64,000 bases of DNA, taken from Halothermothrix orenii H 168 (lineage in GTDB: Bacteria; Bacillota; Halanaerobiia; Halanaerobiales; Halothermotrichaceae). How positions within the stretch are numbered: position 1 is the first letter of the stretch; each line of letters begins with the position of its first letter. Positions 1 through 7,730 of this stretch are shown piece by piece. A program made the translations under genes and the position numbers. Under the pieces are notes generated by a model. It was given only the letters and a program-made list of their open reading frames with translations, was not told where the DNA came from and searched no databases. The stretch spans positions 1,458,501 through 1,522,500 of the forward strand of contig NC_011899.1 in assembly GCF_000020485.1 (NCBI RefSeq), in the 5' to 3' direction.

Positions 1-147
1 GAGTTATGATTCGACGTTACCGTACCGTTAGGGTTGGCATGGCTTTTGCTGCAACAACCTCTTACCCTTCTTTTGCAAAAGACATGACAAAGGTAATGTC
101 CCTACAGGGTAGTCTGCTTTTTGGCGTCACGGGAAATCTTGTTATCT
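1..147. repeat. attC-like site 1 (left core missing)
   Basis: The right core GTTATCT is at 141-147 and the right arm GGCGTCACGGGAA is at 123-135. The inner stem GGCTTTTGC/GCAAAAGAC is also present. The left arm is diverged and no AAC core is visible, because the window starts here or the site is worn. It shows that the array continues to the left of the window. Confidence 0.75.
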
Positions 148-185
148 GAAGTTCCTGGCGCATTTTCATTGTTAAATTATTAAAA

Positions 186-868
186 TTAATCAGCAAATGG
201 TTTATTATTTAATTTACTATAAACTTTATTTTTCAAAGCTTGAATCCTCCATGACATATTTCCCATAAAAGTATATAATCGTTTGCTAGACATAAGTGGC
301 TTTGCCATATATTCAATAGCTTTTTCAGGAATTTCTTCATCTTTAATTATAGACTCACTTACTAAATCTAATGATTTTTTTACATTTGTAACCATACTGC
401 CTAACTTATCAAAAGATTTTCCACTAATATTTCCTCCCATACCTAAAGCTAGTCCTCCAACCCACTGTATTCCTGTTTCTAAAGCAAACTGTTCACAAAT
501 AGCAAGAGCAAATCTATTCTGATTTGCTTCTGGAAAACCACAATTAGCTATAGCCATTAACTTTTGTGTTCTTTCCTGCTTTTCTCTATTAATATTATCT
601 GAAATTAATTCAAATGTTTTATTACAGGAGCAGGAAGAGTATCAACATAAAGAGGAAAAGTGAGTACTATTAAATCTGTATTTTCAATTTTATTAAGTAA
701 CTGTTCTCTTTTGTTTTGTGTTTTTAATTGTGAATGTATATGTAAAACATCTGTTTGGAAACTTTTCTCTTTAAGCTTTTTTAAAATATAATGACCTAAC
801 ACTGCTGATGTACTAGATTCTCCTTTAGGACTACCAATTAATAAAGTCACTTTTTTTGTATTATTCAT
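186..868 (-). pseudogene. NADPH-dependent FMN reductase-like flavoprotein, frameshifted
   Basis: The N-terminal half (start about 868, MNNTKKVTLLIGSPKG) has the beta-strand and phosphate-binding turn GSPKGESSTS of a flavodoxin-fold NAD(P)H-dependent oxidoreductase, and it ends early after LPAPVIKHLN. The C-terminal half continues in another frame (186-557, MAIANCGFPEANQNRF). The break is in an A run near 620: this copy has four A on the minus strand, while the partial duplicate at 2847-3124 has five and stays in frame (VIKTFELI). The two halves together make about 225-230 residues, a full domain. The start overlaps the stop of the upstream flavoprotein by 8 bases, so the two were one two-gene cassette. 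A sequencing error in the run is an alternative to real decay. Confidence 0.75.
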
Positions 869-1436
869 TTTTATCACTCACCTTATTTAAAAGCTTATTT
901 ATTTTCTTTTGCATGTGGTCTATATCTTTATCACTTACAATAACCTCACTTACATAATTTGGTGAATGAAAATTAATACTATTCCTCTTAATTAAATTAT
1001 TGAACAATTGTACTTGTTCTTCATTAAAATTTGACATTACTCCTATTCCCAAAATTGAAGGGTACTCTTTATAACGTGGTTTATGATGTATCTCTCCATC
1101 GACTTTGATAAAAAAAGGAGAAATTAAAGGAATCATTCTATCAAGTGCTTTCTTAAGCTGATATGAATCCCCCCCAAAAACTATCGGGGTTAAATAAATT
1201 ACTAAATCTGAATTAATAAACATATTTGCTATCTTTTGAGCATAGTCGTCTATAATGCAGACACCAGGTTTTTTTATCCAACACCCAAAACAACCTATAC
1301 AGTCAGCAATTCTTTTTTCATGCAATATAACAGTATTAACTTCATAATCTCTACTTTTAAGCTCTTTTCTAATAATTTTTGAATATACATTTAAAGATTT
1401 ATTATCCTTTTCTCCATTAAGTAATAAAGCTTTCAT
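861..1436 (-). CDS. Flavodoxin-fold NADPH-dependent FMN reductase / iron-sulfur flavoprotein family
   Basis: The protein is about 191 residues from the ATG at 1436, which is preceded by AGGGGG on the minus strand; an upstream in-frame ATG at 1475 lacks such a site. It starts MKALLLNG, and a cysteine motif CIGCFGCW near residue 47 is typical of the NADPH-dependent FMN reductase family, where CxxCxxC(W) follows the second strand. Further on, DLVIYLTPIVFGGDS matches the second flavin-contacting loop. It probably reduces or carries FMN in the cytoplasm; the substrate is unknown. It is the promoter-proximal gene of a two-gene cassette (attC at 1512-1615 on its 5' side), followed by the broken flavoprotein. 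It could be a quinone reductase or an azoreductase-like protein. Confidence 0.75.
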   Translation of the reverse strand: MKALLLNGEKDNKSLNVYSKIIRKELKSRDYEVNTVILHEKRIADCIGCFGCWIKKPGVCIIDDYAQKIANMFINSDLVIYLTPIVFGGDSYQLKKALDRMIPLISPFFIKVDGEIHHKPRYKEYPSILGIGVMSNFNEEQVQLFNNLIKRNSINFHSPNYVSEVIVSDKDIDHMQKKINKLLNKVSDKNE

Positions 1437-1511
1437 GGTTTTCCCCCTAATAATAACATTATGATTTAGATACATTTAATCTTTTCAGAGTGTGCTCTAG
1501 TCAGGAATTTC

Positions 1512-1615
1512 AGATAACGTTCCTGGGGTTTAAGAGGTTCATGAGCCTTAGGGCGGCTGTTCTTGGCGAATGAGTTTGGGTGCAGCGATAGCAGAACCTT
1601 AAACCCATGTTATAC
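1512..1615. repeat. attC-like site 2, short class
   Basis: Left core AGATAAC is at 1512-1518 and right core GTTATAC at 1609-1615. Arms GGGTTTAAG/TTAAACCC and AGGTTC/GAACCT pair. This 104 bp site lacks the long AAGCTT inner stem of most other sites and resembles only the site at 9717. Its left core pairs with GTTATCT at 141, closing the flavoprotein cassette. Confidence 0.75.
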
Positions 1616-1642
1616 GACGTTCTTTACGTTTCATTAATAAAT

Positions 1643-1747
1643 TCAATTGATTTTTTTTATATGATTAGAAAAGTTTTCTGATAAAGTATGGCCTAAATCT
1701 TTCTCTACAATTAATTTTATTGGATAATTTAATTCATTAAAAATTGG
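1643..1747 (-). pseudogene. C-terminal remnant of a cassette gene (possible alpha/beta hydrolase tail)
   Basis: A minus-strand frame without a start reads about 34 residues to a TGA at 1643, ending LIVEKDLGHTLSENFSNH plus a short tail. The DLGHT segment looks like the catalytic-histidine loop at the end of esterase or dienelactone-hydrolase-type proteins, but the fragment is too short to be sure. The 5' part of the gene and the left core of the next attC site are both missing, so one deletion probably removed them together. Confidence 0.4.
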
Positions 1748-1886
1748 TGTTCCCGACGTGCCCGGGCCAAAGGCCTGGCACAAAGCTTGCCAGTCACATC
1801 TACCTCATTCATTGCAAGCTTTATGACAGAGGGCATGTCTCAAAGAGTAGCCACGTTTTTGGCGTCACGGGAACACCATGTTATGT
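1748..1886. repeat. attC-like site 3 (left core lost)
   Basis: Left arm GGTGTTCCCGACGTGCCCG begins directly after the remnant gene, without the AAC core or spacer. The inner stem GCACAAAGCTTGC/GCAAGCTTTATG and right arm GGCGTCACGGGAACACC are complete, and the right core GTTATGT is at 1880-1886. It is a site truncated by deletion. Confidence 0.8.
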
Positions 1887-1938
1887 GATGTCGACGACTC
1901 TTACACCTACTATCTTTCTCATATTATCAAATTATTTC

Positions 1939-2517
1939 TTAAATATTTTTTCTTTCAAAACCAATTTCGCTTATTTGGTTATCTATAAAATTATAAACTC
2001 TTTTTATCTCTTCTTCATAATTATCGTCAATCTCAAAGTAATTTGTATTGACTTTAATGCATTTTTTTCTAAATTCTTCATGCTCATTAATAAATTGAGT
2101 TATAGGCCTTTCTTCTGAGTATTTACGAGTTTCAATTACACTTCTATGTTTTATAATATTTGATGTAAAATTATTCTTAATATAATTAGATGAAAAACCT
2201 AAAAAGACTGAAATAATTTGTTTTGAGTATTCATTCTCTAAATCTTTAACCAAATGAGGTAAAAGATAACAGCCTTCAATTATTATGTGTTGATTATTTT
2301 CAATAATCGTCATAATCATTTCTTTTATAATTGGCCATAATTTTTTCCCGATTACTTCATTGTTATCCAGAGGCGTAAATCCACAATTGCTATCGCTTCT
2401 ATATAAACCCATTTTAAGATGATCTATTGAAAAGTAAGGAATATTATACTTTTCAAGTAATTTTTGTGACATTAATGTTTTACCTGTACAGCTATTTCCA
2501 CCCAATAGTATAACCAC
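1939..2517 (-). CDS. P-loop nucleoside/nucleotide kinase-like protein
   Basis: The protein has 192 residues. It begins MVILLGGNSCTGKT, a Walker A motif at residues 6-14, followed by a DHLKMGLYR segment and HIIIEGCYLLPHL, the Walker-B/substrate strand seen in small AAA_33 or 2-phosphoglycerate-kinase-like P-loop kinases. The substrate cannot be named. The start is GTG at 2517 with AAGGAG nine bases upstream. It is the single gene of the cassette 1881-2706, whose ends GTTATGTGA and TCACATAAC-type match each other. A zeta-toxin-like role is possible but no antitoxin is present. Confidence 0.65.
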   Translation of the reverse strand: MVILLGGNSCTGKTLMSQKLLEKYNIPYFSIDHLKMGLYRSDSNCGFTPLDNNEVIGKKLWPIIKEMIMTIIENNQHIIIEGCYLLPHLVKDLENEYSKQIISVFLGFSSNYIKNNFTSNIIKHRSVIETRKYSEERPITQFINEHEEFRKKCIKVNTNYFEIDDNYEEEIKRVYNFIDNQISEIGFERKNI

Positions 2518-2556
2518 AACTGATTTCTCCTTCCACTAAAATATGTCGTCGGTTTC

Positions 2557-2712
2557 ACATAACGTCCCGAGGGTTCCCGACATGCTCGTGCCCGTAAGGG
2601 CCTGGCGCAAAGTTTGCAGCCCAAGCTACTTACCTAACTCATTTCAAGCTTTGTGACAGAGGGCATGTCCCGGGGTAGCCTGGTCTGTGGTGTCACGGGA
2701 ACACCGTTATCT
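2557..2712. repeat. attC-like site 4
   Basis: Cores are ACATAAC at 2557-2563 and GTTATCT at 2706-2712. Arms GGGTTCCCGACATG and GTCACGGGAACACC pair, and the inner stem is GCGCAAAGTTTGC against CAAGCTTTGTG. The length of 156 bp is typical of the array. The left core pairs with GTTATGT of site 3. Confidence 0.85.
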
Positions 2713-2846
2713 GAAGTCCCGGCTTATCTAGACATAATATACACAATGTCACATTGACATTTTATACGTATGGTAATTTAATAATATACGTAAGGAGTGA
2801 TCAGAATGCAAAAAAAGCTTACTTTGAGCATTAATGAAGATTTAAT
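2713..2846 (+). pseudogene. Duplicate of the DUF6364 antitoxin promoter and first codons
   Basis: This segment repeats 6425-6558 almost base for base: the -35 TTGACA, a -10 with one change (TTTAAT for TATAAT), the AAGGAG ribosome site, the ATG, and codons for MQKKLTLSINEDL. It then jumps without a gap at 2846/2847 into flavoprotein sequence. It is therefore the 5' stub of a second toxin-antitoxin cassette whose body has been replaced. Confidence 0.85.
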
Positions 2847-3124
2847 ACTAAATCTAATGATTTTTTTACATTTGCAACCATACTACCTAACTTATCAAAA
2901 GATTTTCCACTAATATTTCCTCCCATACCTAAAGCTAGTCCTCCAACCCACTGTATTCCTGTTTCTAAAGCAAACTGTTCACAAATAGCAAGAGCAAATC
3001 TATTCTGATTTGCTTCTGGAAAACCACAATTAACTATAGCCATTAACTTTTGTGTTCTTTCCTGCTTTTCTCTATTAATATTATCTAAAATTAATTCAAA
3101 TGTTTTTATTACAGGAGCAGGAAG
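2847..3124 (-). pseudogene. Duplicate of the flavoprotein C-terminal part
   Basis: It copies about 362-645 of the window (MAIVNCGFPEANQNRF and neighbours, few substitutions). It keeps the five-base A run that the first copy has lost, so the frame here is open through VIKTFELI. It has neither the N-terminus nor the C-terminal end of the gene: it joins the antitoxin stub on one side and half an attC site on the other at 3124. It is a non-functional fragment. Confidence 0.85.
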
Positions 3125-3190
3125 GTGACAAAGAGCATGTCCCCAAGGGCCAGGCTGGTTTTTAGCCGGAGCGTGAACACTCTGTTAGAC
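3125..3190. repeat. attC-like site 5, right half only
   Basis: Only the part from GTGACAAAGAGCATG to the core GTTAGAC (3184-3190) is present. The left arm and left core are missing. The right arm is worn (AGCCGGAGCGTGAACAC). The right core still pairs with GTCTAAC at 3718-3724 across the next gene. Confidence 0.75.
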
Positions 3191-3227
3191 GACGTACCGG
3201 AACACCTTGCGATCTATACGTTTATAT

Positions 3228-3671
3228 TTATTCATCAAATAACTTACTTATTGAATCATCAAATCTAAAAGTATTTAATAACCATGACTCTTTAGGCTTA
3301 TAAAAAATAAATATCCATCTTAATATATGATTTTCATACTTTATTACATATGTATATTTCAAAAACATTTCATCTACTAATTCTTTTTTTAACATTTTAT
3401 AACCTAATATTTCACCAAATCTCTCTTTAACTAATTCTAATTGCTTAACAGTTTGTAACTCAATAGCTTGTATTTCTGAAGGCACGAAAAGCCATTGAGA
3501 TTCAATTAAATCAAATGCATTTTGAGTATCTTCTTTTATTAGATATTCAACAAATGTATCACAATACTCTCTGACCTCTGTTTCATCTTTAAACCCAATA
3601 TCTTTTGCTAAACTTACAGTAGTAAAAGCTAATAAAATTACCATTAACGTAAAAATTACTTTTATTTTCAT
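3228..3671 (-). CDS. Small exported protein of unknown function
   Basis: The protein has 147 residues. It begins with a clear signal peptide (KIK, then hydrophobic VIFTLMVILLAFTTVSL, with a cleavage-like SLA-K near residue 22). The mature part is acidic and mixed alpha/beta and may be a small NTF2-like or DUF3887-type fold, but I cannot assign it. Ribosome site GGGGAAGGGG precedes the ATG at 3671. It is the single gene of a cassette with ends GTTAGACGAC at 3184 and GTCGTCTAAC at 3724. Confidence 0.7.
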   Translation of the reverse strand: MKIKVIFTLMVILLAFTTVSLAKDIGFKDETEVREYCDTFVEYLIKEDTQNAFDLIESQWLFVPSEIQAIELQTVKQLELVKERFGEILGYKMLKKELVDEMFLKYTYVIKYENHILRWIFIFYKPKESWLLNTFRFDDSISKLFDE

Positions 3672-3717
3672 TTAAAACCCCTTCCCCCTTTGTATAATCC
3701 CTTATCTCCGGTATGTC

Positions 3718-3902
3718 GTCTAACGTTCCGGGTGTTCCCGATGTTGTCGGTCCTGGACGTTTTATTATTATTACTAACCTAAGGATTGAAACGGATTTTG
3801 CTCGTCCACCCCCTAACCCCTTTATTGCAGAAGACGTTACAAAGACAATGTCCCGTAGAGTAGGGCTTGCTCTGTAGCCGTGACGGGAACACTTTGTTAT
3901 AC
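3718..3902. repeat. attC-like site 6, long central loop
   Basis: Cores are GTCTAAC at 3718-3724 and GTTATAC at 3896-3902. Arms GGGTGTTCCCGATG and GTGACGGGAACAC pair. At 185 bp it is among the longest, because the centre carries an AT-rich insert (TTTTATTATTATTACTAAC) absent from most sites. Confidence 0.8.
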
Positions 3903-3935
3903 GATGGTGCGGACGGCTTATAATAATTAAAACAA

Positions 3936-4205
3936 TTATTTATATTGTTGTTTTTTCCATTTCAACCATTTCTTACTTATAAGAGTCGCTTTTTCATTGT
4001 TAATAATGTAATTACATGGAAAATCTTTGCATTCTCCACAAAAATTAATATCTTTTTTTAATACACAATCATATGTGAAGCATTTATCTGTTTCATTATT
4101 ATAACATCCCTTACACTTTCCAGATAAATAAGAAGGACAACTCCCACAATAAAAACCACAAGGTGCTATTAAATCAGAGTTTAATTTATTATTGATAAAT
4201 ATCAC
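3936..4205 (-). CDS. DUF3795 cysteine-rich protein
   Basis: A protein of about 89 residues with the DUF3795 pattern: LIAPCGFYCGSCPSY (Cys 16, 20, 23), CKGC (31, 34), then CFTYDCVLKK and NFCGECKDFPC. The eight or more cysteines suggest zinc or Fe-S binding; the family has no established reaction. The start is uncertain: the first in-frame start is GTG at 4205, and GGGGTGAT lies on it rather than in front, so initiation may be slightly downstream. Single gene of its cassette. Confidence 0.75.
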   Translation of the reverse strand: MIFINNKLNSDLIAPCGFYCGSCPSYLSGKCKGCYNNETDKCFTYDCVLKKDINFCGECKDFPCNYIINNEKATLISKKWLKWKKQQYK

Positions 4206-4288
4206 CCCAAACTTAATTGATAATTTTAAATATATTTATATCTGTCCTTTTTAATATTTAAAATGCAAAAAAATCAGTCTGCACTTTC

Positions 4289-4458
4289 GTATAACGTCCC
4301 AGGAATTTCAGACGTGCTCGTCCCGATAGGGTTGGCAGGTCTTTTGCTGTTGTAACGATTTCCCTATTGCAAAAGACATGACAAAGAGCATGTCCTTCAG
4401 GCAACGGACGTTTTTTTTAATTATCTACCCAGTGATAAGCGGAAATTCCTTGTTAGGC
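4289..4458. repeat. attC-like site 7
   Basis: Cores are GTATAAC at 4289-4295 and GTTAGGC at 4452-4458. The inner stem is GTCTTTTGC/GCAAAAGAC. The right-hand arm differs from its neighbours (CAACGGACGTTT, then GCGGAAATTCC) but still pairs with GGAATTTCAGACG on the left. Confidence 0.8.
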
Positions 4459-4473
4459 GACGTGTGACTTTTA

Positions 4474-4947
4474 TCATTTTATCTCTTTTAGATGATTAAT
4501 ATCTATATAATCTTTATTTTTTGTTATTTCAAATAGGGAATTGCCTTTATCATATTCTCCCTCTGGAAAACTACCATATCTCCTTGAAAAATCAAGATAC
4601 TTGATTACCTTCTTATCTTGAACAAATAACAATAAATACACTCCATCATCATATTTAATTGTTGTTATTATAGAATTAGACCATTTGACCCCTTTTTTAC
4701 TGCAAAATATTTTGGGGTCAGTATATGGACCTACAATATATAACTTATTCCAATTAAATTTTGTCATCTTATTTAAGTCTAAAACAATTTTATCCTTGTT
4801 ATTAATATCTTCTGTTATTATTTTTATCATTTTATCATTAAGTTCTTTTGCTTCAGTTACCTCATAGTTATTAACATAATTTATGTAATATAATACCATT
4901 GAACTTATTAAAACGATTAAAATGATAATATAAAAAGTCTTTTTCAT
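4474..4947 (-). CDS. Membrane-anchored or exported hypothetical protein
   Basis: About 157 residues. I chose the second ATG (4947), which sits better behind GGAGGA. A single hydrophobic segment (residues about 5-22, FYIIILIVLISSMVLYYI) is followed by an extracellular-type domain. The motif FNWNKLYIVGPYTDP (W-x-K-x-Y-x-x-GPYT) recurs in small uncharacterised Firmicutes lipoproteins, as far as I remember. There is no lipobox cysteine here. Sole gene of its cassette; function unknown. Confidence 0.65.
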   Translation of the reverse strand: MKKTFYIIILIVLISSMVLYYINYVNNYEVTEAKELNDKMIKIITEDINNKDKIVLDLNKMTKFNWNKLYIVGPYTDPKIFCSKKGVKWSNSIITTIKYDDGVYLLLFVQDKKVIKYLDFSRRYGSFPEGEYDKGNSLFEITKNKDYIDINHLKEIK

Positions 4948-4972
4948 CATGTTCCTCCATTTTTCACATGTC

Positions 4973-5135
4973 GCCTAACGTTCTGGGTATTTTCGACGTG
5001 CCCGTGCCCCTTGGGCCTGGCACAAAGCTTGCCAACTCGCCACACTTTCCTCACTCTCACTGCAAGCTTTGTGCCTGAGGGCATGTCCCGTAGGGTAGGC
5101 TGGTCTTTAGCCGTAACGGAAATACTGTGTTATCG
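4973..5135. repeat. attC-like site 8
   Basis: Cores are GCCTAAC at 4973-4979 and GTTATCG at 5129-5135. Arms GGGTATTTTCGACGTG and CCGTAACGGAAATAC pair. Inner stem GCACAAAGCTTGC faces GCAAGCTTTGTGC. The left core pairs with GTTAGGC at 4452. Confidence 0.85.
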
Positions 5136-5187
5136 GATGGACAGGTTCTCTAAACTAATAAACTTTCTAAAAAAATAAATATATTAC

Positions 5188-6222
5188 CTAAATGTCACTC
5201 TTTTGAACTTCAATTTCTGGATGAATGATTATCCTATCATATTTTTCTACAGAATCCTTGTTAAATTTATATATTTGTATTATTAAGTCTTCAACTTTTA
5301 CATTATCTAACTTATTATAAAAATCATATGATATCTTTAACATAAAAATGTTATCAGATTTATCTTTATAAAACTTATATCCAAAGCAAATTAAATCATC
5401 ATTACTAGTAAATATTTGCTCCATTCCTTTAAATTGATTTGTAAATTCATCCTTTGATCCAATTTTCCATTCAGTTGGCGCATAACCAACAGAAGTATAT
5501 TGCAAATAAATATTATATTTAAATACATTGTTGTTCTTTTTATCATTTATCACTACATTCATATTATGATCACCATTTGATTTCTCGATTAACATAATAT
5601 CAGAATTTGATGCAGGATAACTATCTAATGAATTTAAATAATTATTGTTAATTATTCCTTTTAATTTATGAATTCCTGATATATCATAATATTTTTTAAT
5701 GTTATATACCACATTTTGTCTAAACGATGATCCATCAAAACGGTACTCAATAACTTGACTAATAAATTTCGTATCAAAGTCAGACTTTACCTTAATAAAA
5801 TGAACTTTATTATTGTAGATAACTGGAGACATAAAACCTTCCTTTTCATCTAATAAAGCAAAATTATTACCATTATTTTCATATATTTTAAAACTATAAT
5901 TTCTCATAGAACCTTGACATAAAACCAACAAAAGTTCTTTAGTATTATCATTATTTACGTCAACCAAATACGCATCACTAATAGCATTAAGTTCCCATGA
6001 TTCCATTACATTCGTAAATTCTTTATTTTTCATTAATTCTTTAATATTTATCTTAATACTTTCATTTGTTGATAACATATTTCTAATTTTATTATTAGTT
6101 AATCCTTCTGTTATGTACTCATCCCAAGATAGTTCATTTGCATTAGTTAGAACATTGACAAATATCATAGTCAATATCATTATAAAAATATAAATCTTCA
6201 ATATCCATCTGTTTCTTGTCAT
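5188..6222 (-). CDS. Exported hypothetical protein with a VCBS/FG-GAP-like segment
   Basis: About 344 residues from the ATG at 6222, which follows GGTGGGAG; a GTG four codons upstream (6234) is the less likely start. An N-terminal hydrophobic segment (ILKIYIFIMILTMIFVNVL) acts as signal or anchor. Near residue 90 the sequence DVNNDNTKELLLVL resembles the calcium-loop turn of integrin-like or VCBS repeats (D-x-N-x-D-x-x-x-E-L). No enzyme motif is seen. Sole gene of its cassette, whose ends GTTATCGGA and its complement match over about 16 bases. Confidence 0.65.
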   Translation of the reverse strand: MTRNRWILKIYIFIMILTMIFVNVLTNANELSWDEYITEGLTNNKIRNMLSTNESIKINIKELMKNKEFTNVMESWELNAISDAYLVDVNNDNTKELLLVLCQGSMRNYSFKIYENNGNNFALLDEKEGFMSPVIYNNKVHFIKVKSDFDTKFISQVIEYRFDGSSFRQNVVYNIKKYYDISGIHKLKGIINNNYLNSLDSYPASNSDIMLIEKSNGDHNMNVVINDKKNNNVFKYNIYLQYTSVGYAPTEWKIGSKDEFTNQFKGMEQIFTSNDDLICFGYKFYKDKSDNIFMLKISYDFYNKLDNVKVEDLIIQIYKFNKDSVEKYDRIIIHPEIEVQKSDI

Positions 6223-6264
6223 ATATACTCCCACCTTAATAATATTAAAATATACCTGTCTTTC

Positions 6265-6424
6265 CGATAACGTTCCCGGTGTTCCCGACGTGCCTGTGCC
6301 AGAGGCCTGTCACAAAGCTTGATTACGGCTGCATTACTAATCTCATTTATTTCAAGCTTTGTGACAGAGGGCATGTCCCGCAGGGTAGCCTGGTCTGTGG
6401 CGTCACGGGAACACCGTGTTATCT
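6265..6424. repeat. attC-like site 9
   Basis: Cores are CGATAAC at 6265-6271 and GTTATCT at 6418-6424. The arms CCGGTGTTCCCGACG and CGTCACGGGAACACCG are the cleanest in the array and pair perfectly except for two extra bases (CA) in the right arm. It serves well as a type sequence. Confidence 0.9.
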
Positions 6425-6465
6425 GAAGTCCCGGTTTATCTAGACATAATATACACAATGTCACA

Positions 6466-6494
6466 TTGACATTTTATACGTATGGTAATATAAT
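6466..6494 (+). promoter_or_regulatory. Promoter and candidate operator of the DUF6364/PIN cassette
   Basis: TTGACA (6466-6471), 17-base spacer, TATAAT (6489-6494): a consensus sigma-A promoter. Two direct TATACGTA-type octamers flank the -10 (about 6475-6482 and 6496-6503) and are plausible binding sites for the ribbon-helix-helix antitoxin, which would give autorepression. Confidence 0.75.
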
Positions 6495-6517
6495 AATATA
6501 CGTAAGGAGTGATCAGA

Positions 6518-6769
6518 ATGCAAAAAAAGCTTACTTTGAGCATTAATGAAGATTTAATTGAATTCGCACATGTTTTTTCTAAAAAAACTAACCAATCCAT
6601 TTCCCATATTGTAGAAGAATATCTTAATGAACTTAAAAAACAAGAAAACAATCCTGATAAAAATAATTTTAAACCCAAAATAAATAAGTTATATGGTGCC
6701 TTTGAAAGCCAACCTATTCCAGATAAAAAAGAGTTGAGGAGAAATTTTCATGAAAAAAATTACAATTGA
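6518..6769 (+). CDS. DUF6364-family antitoxin (ribbon-helix-helix type)
   Basis: An 83-residue protein from the ATG at 6518, with AAGGAG eight bases upstream. It begins MQKKLTLSINEDLIEFAHVF, the strand-helix-helix pattern of RHH/DUF6364 proteins, and continues SKKTNQSISHIVEEYLNELK. DUF6364 proteins are encoded next to PIN-domain toxins and act as antitoxin and repressor. The stop overlaps the toxin start by 20 bases. The gene is on the plus strand, opposite to most cassette genes. A stub of the same gene occurs at 2713-2846. Confidence 0.8.
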   Translation: MQKKLTLSINEDLIEFAHVFSKKTNQSISHIVEEYLNELKKQENNPDKNNFKPKINKLYGAFESQPIPDKKELRRNFHEKNYN

Positions 6770-7172
6770 TCTTAATGTTATTCTTGATTTTTTAAACAAA
6801 AGAAAAAAACATGTACAAGCAGCTAAAATAATAGAATTATGCAATGACAACCAAATTCAAGGATATATATGTGCACATGAAATTACCACTTTAGCTTATT
6901 TTCTTATGAAAAATTACAATAACTCTAACAAAGTAAAATTTGTTCTTAATGAACTTTTAGATATGTTTAAAATAATACCAATAACAGAAACAATCCTAAG
7001 AAAAGCCTTAAATTCCAAAATTAAAGATTTTGAAGATGCAGTAATAGAAATCAGTTCACATGAAAACGAAATAGATTATATAGTTACACGAAATTTAGAT
7101 GATTTTAAACACAGTAGTGTGAAATCGATTAGTCCAACTGAATTTCTTGCTCTCTATAATAAATTTAATTAG
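6750..7172 (+). CDS. PIN-domain ribonuclease toxin
   Basis: A 140-residue PIN domain. The metal-binding acidic residues are visible: D7 in ITIDLNVILD, E44 in HEITTLAY, D93/D96 in DFEDAVIE, and D117 in TRNLDDF. PIN toxins of TA pairs cut RNA, often tRNA or rRNA. It is encoded directly after and overlapping its likely antitoxin, in a cassette whose own promoter is at 6466. All catalytic residues are intact, so it may be functional. Confidence 0.85.
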   Translation: MKKITIDLNVILDFLNKRKKHVQAAKIIELCNDNQIQGYICAHEITTLAYFLMKNYNNSNKVKFVLNELLDMFKIIPITETILRKALNSKIKDFEDAVIEISSHENEIDYIVTRNLDDFKHSSVKSISPTEFLALYNKFN

Positions 7173-7179
7173 GGATTTC

Positions 7180-7338
7180 AGATAACGTTCCTGGCATTTC
7201 CGACGTTGCCGTTCCATCAGGATTGGCATGGCTTTGGCTGCAACAACCCCTTCCCTCTTTTTATGCAAAAGACATGACAAAGGCAATGTCCTGCTAGGGT
7301 AGGTTGGTCTTTACCGTCACGGAAATGCCATGTTATAT
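7180..7338. repeat. attC-like site 10
   Basis: Cores are AGATAAC at 7180-7186 and GTTATAT at 7332-7338. Inner stem GGCTTTGGCTGCA against TGCAAAAGACATG. The left core begins only eight bases after the PIN stop codon, so the cassette is very tightly packed. Confidence 0.85.
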
Positions 7339-7401
7339 GACGTTGGACAATCTTTTTAACTCGTTTTATTTATATTTATTCAAGAACACAAAATATATAG
7401 T

Positions 7402-7430
7402 TTTATTTTTTATCATAATTATGATATAAT
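7402..7430 (+). promoter_or_regulatory. Promoter with overlapping palindromic operator, Phd/ParE cassette
   Basis: TATAAT is at 7425-7430, with a weak -35 (TTTATT, 7402-7407) 17 bases upstream. The perfect 16-base palindrome TATCATAATTATGATA (7411-7426) runs into the -10. This is the expected position for a Phd/YefM repressor site. Confidence 0.65.
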
Positions 7431-7463
7431 GTTATTAATAATAATGATAAAGGAGTGTTGTGT

Positions 7464-7730
7464 ATGCCTAATATTAGACCTGTTTCAGACTTAAGAAATA
7501 ATTTTAAACAAATATCAGAGTTATGCCATGAAGAAGGTGAACCAGTATTTTTAACCAAAAATGGCAAAGGCGATATGGTTGTTATGAGTCAGGCTCTTTA
7601 CGAAAAACAACAGTCTTTAATAGAACTATATCAAAAATTAGGAGAAGCAGAATTAGAAAGTGAATCAAATAAAAATAGAATTTCTCATAAAGATTTAATA
7701 AAAGAAATGAAGGCTAAGTTAAATGAGTAA
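7464..7730 (+). CDS. Phd/YefM-family antitoxin
   Basis: An 88-residue protein from the ATG at 7464, behind AAAGGAG. MPNIRPVSDLRNNFKQISE and the later VVMSQALYEKQQSLIELYQKL match the Phd/YefM fold: an N-terminal DNA-binding and dimerisation domain and a C-terminal helical tail that would cover the toxin. It overlaps the downstream toxin by 8 bases. Expected to autorepress through the palindrome at 7411-7426. Confidence 0.9.
   Translation: MPNIRPVSDLRNNFKQISELCHEEGEPVFLTKNGKGDMVVMSQALYEKQQSLIELYQKLGEAELESESNKNRISHKDLIKEMKAKLNE

Noticed and set aside
1744-2118. Plus-strand frame through site 3 and the kinase gene
   Set aside because: It starts inside an attC arm and runs antisense to the P-loop kinase. 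Similar attC-derived frames (11012, 14289, 16192, 17229, 18898, 11893) were dropped for the same reason.
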